A stretch of DNA of 64,000 nt, from positions 124,001 to 188,000 of the forward strand of contig JBJEJA010000047.1 in NCBI GenBank assembly GCA_051877575.1, given 5' to 3'. Shown piece by piece: positions 24,391 through 30,234 of this stretch (positions within the stretch are counted from its first letter, which is position 1; each line of letters starts with the position of its first letter). The notes beneath the pieces are model-generated. The model saw only the letters and a list, made by a program, of their open reading frames with translations, was not told the DNA's origin and ran no database searches. The translations under genes were made by a program, and so were the position numbers. Origin of the DNA: UBA2882 sp051877575. GTDB lineage: Bacteria > Bacillota > Clostridia > Lachnospirales > Lachnospiraceae.

Positions 24391-26147
24391 AAAAGATTAT
24401 TTTTAAGGCAGAGGCTGTATTGATTGCAGTCTCTGTATTTTTTTGTTCAATTATATATAAGCCTGTTGAGGTAAAAGCTGCTGTTGCATCTTTTACTCTT
24501 GGTGATGTTGTAATTTGGGCTTTTAGTTTGATTGCTGGACATTATGTTGCTGAACCAACATTTGATTGGATTGATGAAAAATTAGGCTGGACTGATTCTG
24601 ATATTAAGACTGATGCAGAAGGAAATGTGATTATATCTCCGGAGCAGATTGAAGAGATCAAAAAGGCAGGACAGGAAGAATTGAATAACCAGTGGGCAGA
24701 AATTCCCGGAGCTTCTATCCGAAGCTGTGAAATTGATGATCCTTCAACTATAGGGGATAATACCGGAGCTACAACTTATGCCATGACTGTAAATGGTCCT
24801 GCTACATACCGTTATTATTATCCATATAGCACTGTCAGGTACCAGATTACTAAACTGATACCTGGTTATTATGTGGCATTAAGTGATACAGAGGTCGCAG
24901 TTTATAATCATAATCTGGTAGCGCAGGATTTAACAATTTATGAATGGGGATATCCTGCTTATCAGGATCCCACGTTGATTGATACCGGATCTGCACTTGG
25001 TCAATTGTTCGGCGGTGATATTCTTGTGTTTGAAAGTCAGAAGGCATTATCTGATTATCTTAGTTCTTTTGATGATCCGTTGGATGCTCCTGTCTTTCCG
25101 TATACTGCGGATTTGTGCAGGGGTACAGAATATGAAATCCGTTGTTATGATTATGAAACTGAAGCGGAACTATCCATATTTGATGTTGATCTTGATCTAT
25201 CCAAGGGTCTTGTATTTACACCTTCAGGAAGCATTTATCTTAATTATTCTGATGCCAATGAAAACGGTATACCGGATGACCATGATACTGATCTTAAATC
25301 CGGGGAATGGATTACACTTTTTGAAGATAAAGAAAACGGCTGGAGTAGTGGCGATGTACAACTTTCTGGATCCTGGTCTGATTATGATATGTTGTCTTTT
25401 TCTTATGGAACGGTACAGGAAGGCGGTTATGGTGGTTTTTCGTCGGGTGTCTGGTATATTTCTACTGCGGATATAGCTGATATGGATATTATTATATTTA
25501 CTTCCTGGAATGAGCGTTGTTTCAAAATACAAAAAGTTGATGGTGATAATACAAAATTGAATTGTTTTTATACTTATGGTGATCAGAGACCTGTTGTGTA
25601 TGTAGTTCGGGGTTATAAGTTTTCAAGTTCCGGATCAGGTGGAGGATCACCCGGTTCTGTAGATCTATCTGAAACTAATAATCGTATCAATGGTATTCAG
25701 GAAACTTTGAATGATATTTTAAAGTGGATTAAGAAGATTTATAACCAGGTAGTAGTAGGAAATGTAATATCGGCTGTGGATGCTGTGGCTCAGGTAATGG
25801 ATACAGCGAAGGACTATGTGGATGAAGCGCTGGAAGATACTGCATCCATTGCTGAATTAGGGGAAGCTCTTACTACAAAGTTTCCGTTTTCCCTTCCAAG
25901 CACACTCCTTGCACTTGTTACGGTCTTTGAAGCAGAACCTGTAACTCCTGTGTTTGAAGTGCCTTTTGTGATTTCATCCCTGCAGATCAAAGAGAAGTTT
26001 GTCCTCGATTTCAGTATGTTTGATGAAATTATATTTGTGCTGCAATGGTTTCTTCGGCTTATCTGGATCTATGGCCTTATTCGGCTTACTCCTAACTTCA
26101 TTGATGTGGGTGGACTTACCAGTGGAGGGGATGGTGGCAGCTCATGA
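24387..26147 (+). CDS. Predicted adsorption/attachment protein (pIII-like)
   Basis: A 586-residue secreted and anchored protein. A signal peptide ends near residue 31 (VEVKA); the ectodomain has many Tyr, Asp and Gly residues and a calcium-loop-like DANENGIPDDHD near residues 288-299; a Gly/Ser linker (SSSGSGGGSPGS) at about 412-425 separates it from a helical region (NNRINGIQETLNDILKWIKK) and a C-terminal hydrophobic segment near 548-570 (FVLQWFLRLIWIYGLI). Receptor-binding domains, glycine linker and C-terminal anchor are the plan of filamentous phage pIII. The receptor is unknown. It overlaps its neighbours on both sides by ATGA. Confidence 0.7.
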   Translation: MKKIIFKAEAVLIAVSVFFCSIIYKPVEVKAAVASFTLGDVVIWAFSLIAGHYVAEPTFDWIDEKLGWTDSDIKTDAEGNVIISPEQIEEIKKAGQEELNNQWAEIPGASIRSCEIDDPSTIGDNTGATTYAMTVNGPATYRYYYPYSTVRYQITKLIPGYYVALSDTEVAVYNHNLVAQDLTIYEWGYPAYQDPTLIDTGSALGQLFGGDILVFESQKALSDYLSSFDDPLDAPVFPYTADLCRGTEYEIRCYDYETEAELSIFDVDLDLSKGLVFTPSGSIYLNYSDANENGIPDDHDTDLKSGEWITLFEDKENGWSSGDVQLSGSWSDYDMLSFSYGTVQEGGYGGFSSGVWYISTADIADMDIIIFTSWNERCFKIQKVDGDNTKLNCFYTYGDQRPVVYVVRGYKFSSSGSGGGSPGSVDLSETNNRINGIQETLNDILKWIKKIYNQVVVGNVISAVDAVAQVMDTAKDYVDEALEDTASIAELGEALTTKFPFSLPSTLLALVTVFEAEPVTPVFEVPFVISSLQIKEKFVLDFSMFDEIIFVLQWFLRLIWIYGLIRLTPNFIDVGGLTSGGDGGSS

Positions 26148-26368
26148 GCGTAATATATAAACTTTTTAAAATGCTGGTGGATATCTTTCCGGATGATCCG
26201 CTTTTGAAACTGATTAATGAATTTAAAACGGCTGAATGGCTTGGTTATCTGAATTATTTTATCCCGGTCAGTTTTTTTGTTGATGTAACCATGATATGGG
26301 TAGGTGCGATTATATCATACCGGGTTTATAAGGTCATAGCTAACTTTGTAATAAAGCTGCTGAAATAA
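26144..26368 (+). CDS. Small phage membrane protein (pVI-like)
   Basis: A 74-residue protein with an amphipathic N-terminal half and a strongly hydrophobic helix at about residues 38-66 (FIPVSFFVDVTMIWVGAIIS) ending in a basic tail. Start overlaps the pIII-like stop codon. In Ff phages gene VI follows gene III and its product caps the same end of the virion; order and topology support the same assignment, without detectable sequence motifs. Confidence 0.6.
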   Translation: MSVIYKLFKMLVDIFPDDPLLKLINEFKTAEWLGYLNYFIPVSFFVDVTMIWVGAIISYRVYKVIANFVIKLLK

Positions 26369-26370
26369 AC

Positions 26371-26424
26371 TGTATCTCATTTTCTTCCGGACGTTCCTGG
26401 CAGCTCCGGTACTGTTGAGATACA
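26371..26424 (+). repeat. GTATCTCA hairpin, copy B
   Basis: TGTATCTCA (26371-26379) pairs with TGAGATACA (26416-26424); interior CCGG...CCGG arms. It begins two bases after the pVI-like stop codon. Confidence 0.7.
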
Positions 26425-26576
26425 CTTGGCAGATGTCAAGGGGACAAGCGAAGCGATACGCCGTAGGGCAGCCCTTGACATCTTCAGGAGCTTTGGATAG
26501 TAGGAAAGGAGTAAAGACGGACGCATTATCCGGCTTTGCTCTTGAATACCCTTTTTTTTTAATGGAGGTTTATAAT

Positions 26577-26660
26577 ATGTTTTTGTTTTTTTTCTTATTT
26601 TTTTCTATCGCTTTTTTAGTATTTTTCCCTCTTATTTGTGAGTATTTTAGGAATAAATAA
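26577..26660 (+). CDS. Possible 27-residue hydrophobic phage peptide
   Basis: MFLFFFLFFSIAFLVFFPLI followed by CEYFRNK, with TGGAGG eight bases before ATG 26577. Size and composition recall the pVII and pIX end-cap peptides of Ff phages (about 32-33 residues). The T-rich sequence could produce such an ORF by chance, but the ribosome site is good. An in-frame extension back to 26415 runs through a 12-bp stem and is not credible. Confidence 0.4.
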   Translation: MFLFFFLFFSIAFLVFFPLICEYFRNK

Positions 26661-26683
26661 GTTTTTCTTATTAAAAAAAATAT

Positions 26684-26737
26684 TGTATCTCAAACTGTCC
26701 GGGAATGATCCGGCAGCTTCAGGAAAATTGGGATGCA
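26684..26737 (+). repeat. GTATCTCAA hairpin, copy C
   Basis: TGTATCTCAA (26684-26693) pairs with TTGGGATGCA (26728-26737) via G-U and one weaker pair; the interior ACTGTCCGGGAATGATCCGG is identical to copy D. Copies C and D therefore form a near-perfect direct repeat of about 50 bases flanking the origin-like segment. Confidence 0.75.
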
Positions 26738-27078
26738 GAAGTAAGCCCCCTTATATAAGGGGGTTTGGGGGATTTTTAAAATCCATTTACCGCTGTGCCA
26801 TGTGTCGCCTATCTCGGCGCACTGTTTTTTGGCAACACGAGGGGGCTTCTGTTTCTGTTTGTCGATGCGCCTGTTGTCCCCGTGGGGGACTGTCTGTCCC
26901 CCTGTTATACATATATCCGCGCACGTGGAAGTTTTGTTCCCCTGTGGGCGCTGCTTAGATAGTCTTATCTGCTGTTTTTTAGCAGATTAGAGTATCTTAG
27001 ACAGGGACAAGTACGAAGTGCGCCGGATGGCATAGGGGTTAGGGGTCACGGGCTCGGAAGCCCTTATAAAAAAAAATA

Positions 27079-27130
27079 GTATCTCAAACTGTCCGGGAAT
27101 GATCCGGCAGCTTCAGAAAATTTGAGATAC
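27079..27130 (+). repeat. GTATCTCAAA hairpin, copy D
   Basis: GTATCTCAAA (27079-27088) pairs with TTTGAGATAC (27121-27130), with an inner CTGTCCGG/CCGGCAG stem. It ends 17 bases before the Zot start codon, next to the AGAAAGGA ribosome site. Confidence 0.8.
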
Positions 27131-27147
27131 AGAAAGGATGATTTTTT

Positions 27148-27921
27148 ATGATTGTTTTATATTCAGGTACACCCGGATCAGGTAAGTCTCTGAATGTTGC
27201 CCGTCAGATGATTACTAAGATGATGCTCGGTTACAACGTCATAGGTAATATGTATATTCATCGTGAACGGATTGCCGGATGCAAGGGAAAATATATCTAT
27301 TGTGATACTTATGATCTTAATCCGTATCTGCTTATAGAGTATGCAAAAAAATATCATGTAAAGGGTAAGGAAGGACAGACTTATCTTGTTATAGATGAAT
27401 GTCAGCGTATATTTAATAGTCGTGACTGGCAGCGTCCTGTAATGCGCGCATGGAATGATTTCTTCCAGATGCATCGTCACTATGGTTATCATGTGTACCT
27501 GATTACGCAGTATGACCGCCTTATAGATCGTCAGCTTCGTGCTTTGGTCGAATATAACCGTATACATAGAAAAGTATCCAATGCCGGGATGAAGGGTAAG
27601 ATCATGTCCCTTCTTTGTGGTGGTAAGCTTTTTGTTTGTGCTGAAGAATGGTATCCAAAACATATGCCTACCGGATCCTATTTTTTCAGGTACCGTAAGA
27701 AATACGGGGAATTTTATGACAGTTATGCAGCATTTTCCATGGATGAAAAAGATAATGCTAATGAGCTTGCTTTGCTTTTGAAATCTGATGAAGAAACTGC
27801 GCCCCCTGCGGTGCCGGAAGGAGACGGGGCATGCGGGGCCCCCGTCGAGTCCGGCAGCCCGGGGGAAGCAGTGGATGATGTTTGTATTGTCTTCCCCTTT
27901 ACGCAAGGAAGGAGATGTTAG
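27148..27921 (+). CDS. Zot/pI family phage assembly ATPase, short form
   Basis: A 257-residue P-loop ATPase of the Zonular occludens toxin/gpI family, the morphogenesis motor of filamentous phages. Walker A is GTPGSGKS at residues 7-14; Walker B is YLVIDECQ at 79-86; FNSRDWQRPV and FFQMHRHYGYHVYLITQ are characteristic. Gram-negative homologues continue with a membrane helix and a periplasmic domain; here the protein ends after the ATPase domain with a Pro/Gly/Ala-rich tail (from about residue 210) encoded in an unusually GC-rich stretch, and no membrane helix is evident. The family name does not imply toxicity here. Start follows AGAAAGGATG with ATG 27148. Confidence 0.88.
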   Translation: MIVLYSGTPGSGKSLNVARQMITKMMLGYNVIGNMYIHRERIAGCKGKYIYCDTYDLNPYLLIEYAKKYHVKGKEGQTYLVIDECQRIFNSRDWQRPVMRAWNDFFQMHRHYGYHVYLITQYDRLIDRQLRALVEYNRIHRKVSNAGMKGKIMSLLCGGKLFVCAEEWYPKHMPTGSYFFRYRKKYGEFYDSYAAFSMDEKDNANELALLLKSDEETAPPAVPEGDGACGAPVESGSPGEAVDDVCIVFPFTQGRRC

Positions 27922-28105
27922 CCTGGACACAGGGGCGCAGTCCCCTCCGGGGACCTCGCGCCTGGGGCTGGGAAAACGTCTCCGAGGGTTCATTGCGTCA
28001 AGGGGCATCATCCCCCATATTCCAAAGGGGGGATGATTGGTACATTTTTGTACTTTTTGGTGTTTCAATTTTGTACCGTTTTTGATGTGAAAAGAGGTGG
28101 TTAAA
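27922..28105 (+). other. GC-rich non-coding stretch between Zot and Rep genes
   Basis: The GC-rich tract begins inside the Zot tail (about 27798) and ends near 28036. It holds a stem GTCCCCtccGGGGAC (27940-27954), the same arms as the hairpin at 26876-26890, and ATCATCCCCC/GGGGGATGAT (28007-28016/28028-28037) followed by T-rich sequence, a possible terminator. The duplicated GTCCCC stem just ahead of the rep gene is a candidate origin element. Confidence 0.5.
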
Positions 28106-29074
28106 TTGGACTATTTTTATTCAATAACCGACGATAAAGGTTTTGTCCATTCGGTCGATAATCTGGTTATTGAGTATGTAACGATAGGAGCAGATGGTGC
28201 CATTGCCCGGATATTGACGGATATTCAGCAGATAGGAGAGAAGCATAAAGATCATATTCATTACTGGGAACGTCTTAACTGTACTCCATGCAGTAAATGG
28301 AGCTGGTGTCAGCATAATGTGCATCTTGATGATGGTATATATATCAGCATCGGTCACTATGTGAATTATGCAAAGCCAAAAGCAGACTGGCAGGTATATC
28401 CGGTTGTTAAGTTGGAAGTCAATCCGAATAAACACGCAGGAAAAGAAGTACTGAAAGATCTGCTTGAGGTTCTCCGGGTATGGGGTGACGATGTGACGCT
28501 GCTTAAATATGATTATGCGGTTGATGTTCCAATGCCTCCGGATGAAGTTGAGGTATTCGGAAGCAGAAAGGAAAAAGGGCTGTATAAGGGTACCAGATAT
28601 TTTGGACAGAGAAATAAAAACGGTTATTGTAAAATCTATGATAAGCAGAAGGAACAGGATCTTGATGATCCAATGACACGTATTGAGCATACAATTGTCT
28701 GTTCCGGCAAAACAACAAAAAATATCAGCTTTGAAAAAGTTTATGTAAAGACTAAAAAATATAAAGAGAGTATTGAAAATGATGAAAAGATGACAACCAA
28801 TGACAGGGTTTTACTGGACTTTTGCAATCTGTGCATAGCTAACAAACTTGACTATGAAAGTATTATTGATAAGCTGGATAAGCGAAAAAGAAGATTTATA
28901 AAAGAGCATTTGAAAAATAGTGAATTTGAACAGTTGAATTTTGATGACAATATCCGGAATAAGCTGCTTGATAAAGTATATGAGTATTTCGGAGTTGAGA
29001 AAAAAACGGATATAGAAGTTGATGGAAATGGTTTTGTTGTGCTGGATGATGATTTTGTGCTGCCGTTTGATTAA
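28106..29074 (+). CDS. Phage replication initiation protein (Rep_trans-like)
   Basis: About 322 residues. Conserved-looking blocks are VVKLEVNPNKH, LLKYDYAVDVPMPPDEV, GLYKGTRYFGQRNKNGYCKI followed by YDKQKEQ, and MTRIEHTI; this order (aspartate strand, Y.G.R.., YDK..E, R.E) matches replication initiation factors of rolling-circle plasmids and filamentous phages such as RstA. It should nick the origin to start rolling-circle synthesis of the packaged strand. The catalytic tyrosine cannot be named with certainty. TTG 28106 is used because GAGGTGG ends five bases upstream; GTG 28097 would overlap that site. Confidence 0.82.
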   Translation: MDYFYSITDDKGFVHSVDNLVIEYVTIGADGAIARILTDIQQIGEKHKDHIHYWERLNCTPCSKWSWCQHNVHLDDGIYISIGHYVNYAKPKADWQVYPVVKLEVNPNKHAGKEVLKDLLEVLRVWGDDVTLLKYDYAVDVPMPPDEVEVFGSRKEKGLYKGTRYFGQRNKNGYCKIYDKQKEQDLDDPMTRIEHTIVCSGKTTKNISFEKVYVKTKKYKESIENDEKMTTNDRVLLDFCNLCIANKLDYESIIDKLDKRKRRFIKEHLKNSEFEQLNFDDNIRNKLLDKVYEYFGVEKKTDIEVDGNGFVVLDDDFVLPFD

Positions 29075-29092
29075 AGAAAAGGAGAGATGAAT

Positions 29093-29404
29093 ATGGCAAA
29101 GAATGTAAGTAAAAGTATCAGGCTTTCAGATGAGGTTTATGAGTATATCAGCAATTACCGGGGAGAAGGTTTTAATGAAAAATTTGAAAATATCATCCTG
29201 GACTATAAGAAGAAAGAGAAGCAGATCAATGACCGGATTAAGGCAAAAGAAAAGGAGCTAAAGCTCTGGTCTGATCGTGTGAATGAGGTTATTGTCAAAA
29301 TCAGGAAACTGGAAAGAATGCAATATCAGATCAATAATTGTAAGCAGTATCTTGATACGATTGAGAAAGATTTGAAAGATATTTTTGTTGTATCACAAAA
29401 ATAG
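29093..29404 (+). CDS. Small ribbon-helix-helix-like protein with coiled coil
   Basis: A 103-residue protein. Residues about 5-40 (SKSIRLSDEVYEYISNYRGE then NEKFENIILDY) have the strand-helix-helix look of RHH/CopG-type DNA-binding proteins; residues 42-98 are a Lys/Glu-rich coiled coil. ATG 29093 follows AAGGAG by eight bases. It may regulate phage replication or transcription, for example through the GTATCTC repeats, but this is inference. It follows the rep gene by 18 bases. Confidence 0.65.
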   Translation: MAKNVSKSIRLSDEVYEYISNYRGEGFNEKFENIILDYKKKEKQINDRIKAKEKELKLWSDRVNEVIVKIRKLERMQYQINNCKQYLDTIEKDLKDIFVVSQK

Positions 29405-29442
29405 TCCTGGTTTCCGGTATTCAATCCGAAAATTGAGATACA
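29389..29442 (+). repeat. GTATCTC-type hairpin, copy E
   Basis: TGTATCACAA (29389-29398) pairs with TTGAGATACA (29433-29442) with one mismatch; interior contains CCGG. The left arm lies in the 3' end of the RHH-like gene and the right arm ends 10 bases before the ribosome site of the Cys-rich gene. Confidence 0.65.
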
Positions 29443-29466
29443 GTTTAAAATTAAGGAGAAATATGT

Positions 29467-29655
29467 ATGAGTGATCCCAGATGTGAAAAGTTTAAATGTA
29501 CCCAGTCAAATGTTCCTGACTGTGAGCATTGTTCCTATGAATTTGTGTGTCCGTACGCCTGTACATGTTCATTATGTCTGTATGGGATGCCTTCAGACTT
29601 CATAGCTTGCCCACACAAGCCTTTTACAAATTTCACGAGGGAAAATGTGGGTTAA
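29467..29655 (+). CDS. Small Cys-rich protein, last gene of the prophage
   Basis: A 62-residue protein with about ten cysteines in pairs: CEKFKC, CEHC, CPYACTCSLC and a final C-x-H (ACPHKP). The spacing suggests one or two structural zinc sites; no named family is recognised. AAGGAG is eight bases before ATG 29467. Its place after the RHH-like gene and hairpin E suggests a regulatory or host-takeover role, without direct evidence. Confidence 0.6.
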   Translation: MSDPRCEKFKCTQSNVPDCEHCSYEFVCPYACTCSLCLYGMPSDFIACPHKPFTNFTRENVG

Positions 29656-29688
29656 ATGATAAAAATGCGAAAATGGGGCAAATAAGTG

Positions 29689-29718
29689 TTGACTGATTGA
29701 AGTAGTCTGTGTTAAAAT
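29689..29718 (+). promoter_or_regulatory. Promoter at the right end of the prophage, pointing outward
   Basis: TTGACT at 29689-29694, 18-bp spacer, TAAAAT at 29713-29718. In the integrated state it reads through the right repeat into the antisense strand of dtd. In the excised circle it reads through the joined repeat into the att hairpin and on to the first phage genes. Confidence 0.65.
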
Positions 29719-29735
29719 CCTAGACATAGACGATG

Positions 29736-29752
29736 ACAACTATTCGCAAAAG
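29736..29752 (+). repeat. Right copy of the 17-bp terminal direct repeat (att)
   Basis: ACAACTATTCGCAAAAG, identical to 22325-22341. The host side continues into a hairpin, GTTTAA/TTAAAC (29757-29762/29779-29784) with inner CGAA/TTCG, which overlaps the dtd stop codon and may act as that gene's terminator. Confidence 0.85.
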
Positions 29753-29778
29753 AACAGTTTAACGAAAAGTTCGTGTGA

Positions 29779-30234
29779 TTAAACCTTAACAATTTCCTCC
29801 GAATCCAACATAATCGTAAACGGACCGTCATTTATCAAAGACACTTTCATGTCAGCGCCAAAACTGCCGGTTTGAACCTTCAGCTCTGTATGACGGCATT
29901 TTTCAATGATGTATTGATATAATTGTTCTGCCAGTTCCGGATTACCCGCTTTGATAAAAGACGGTCGGTTTCCGTGCCTGCAGTCTGCATATAAGGTAAA
30001 CTGTGATATCAATAAAAGTTCTCCTGAAACGTCAGAAAGGCTCAAATTGGTCTTTCCGGCGGCATCCTTGAATATTCTTAGGTTAAGAAGCTTTTGGACC
30101 ATTTTATCGGCAATTTGAGCGTTATCAGTTTCACAAATACCGATAAAAACTACAAATCCTTTTTGAATGCTGCCGATAATTTCCTGATCTACGGCTACAG
30201 ATGCATTTTGAACACTTTGTATCAAAAATTTCAT
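29779..30234 (-). CDS. dtd: D-aminoacyl-tRNA deacylase
   Basis: A 151-residue proofreading enzyme that hydrolyses D-amino acids, and misacylated Gly/Ala, from tRNA. Active-site segments are LLISQFTLYADCRHGNRPSF and NDGPFTIMLDSE; the latter corresponds to the cross-subunit Gly-Pro motif, with Phe after Pro where Val is more usual. The ATG overlaps the stop codon of the transporter gene (ATGA). It is the first leftward chromosomal gene beyond the prophage. Confidence 0.95.
   Translation of the reverse strand: MKFLIQSVQNASVAVDQEIIGSIQKGFVVFIGICETDNAQIADKMVQKLLNLRIFKDAAGKTNLSLSDVSGELLLISQFTLYADCRHGNRPSFIKAGNPELAEQLYQYIIEKCRHTELKVQTGSFGADMKVSLINDGPFTIMLDSEEIVKV

Larger units (their letters stand above)
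26369..27147 (+). other. Phage intergenic region: hairpins, candidate origin and packaging signals
   Basis: About 780 bases with no convincing gene except a 27-residue ORF. It holds three GTATCTC hairpins, a 12-bp stem AGATGTCAAGGG/CCCTTGACATCT (26431-26442/26472-26483), a palindrome CCCCCTTATATAAGGGGG (26746-26763), a tight stem GTCCCCgtgGGGGAC (26876-26890), a 20-bp imperfect stem at 26954-26973/26981-27000 with loop GTTTTTT, and GGGCT/AGCCC at 27050-27063. Lying between virion genes and the Zot gene, it corresponds to the Ff intergenic region with replication origins and packaging signal. The exact nick site is not identifiable by eye. Confidence 0.6.
22325..29752 (+). mobile_element. Inovirus (filamentous phage) prophage, about 7.4 kb
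   Basis: The segment is bounded by a 17-bp direct repeat and sits between two convergent chromosomal genes. Its gene set and order are those of a filamentous phage: ssDNA-binding protein, small membrane/coat proteins, major coat candidate with terminator, pIII-like adsorption protein, pVI-like protein, hairpin-rich non-coding region, Zot/pI ATPase, replication initiator and small regulators, all on one strand. Total size fits inovirus genomes (about 5-12 kb). No integrase, transposase or lysis gene was found; filamentous phages are secreted without lysis. All genes except one small interrupted reading frame appear intact, so it may be active. Confidence 0.85.

Noticed and set aside
26415..26576. 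N-terminal extension of the 27-residue ORF
   Set aside because: The extension reads through a perfect 12-bp stem and has no ribosome site; only the part from ATG 26577 has support.
26638..26990. Two open frames of 60-106 codons in the phage intergenic region
   Set aside because: They cross the GC-rich palindromes and hairpins, have no ribosome sites and no protein-like composition.
27148..27921. Toxin function from the name Zonular occludens toxin
   Set aside because: The domain is the phage assembly ATPase; the toxic C-terminal part described in Vibrio is absent.
27178..28068. 296-codon open frame on the minus strand
   Set aside because: It lies antisense to the Zot gene, has no ribosome site and shows composition expected from a shadow frame; the plus strand has clear Walker motifs.
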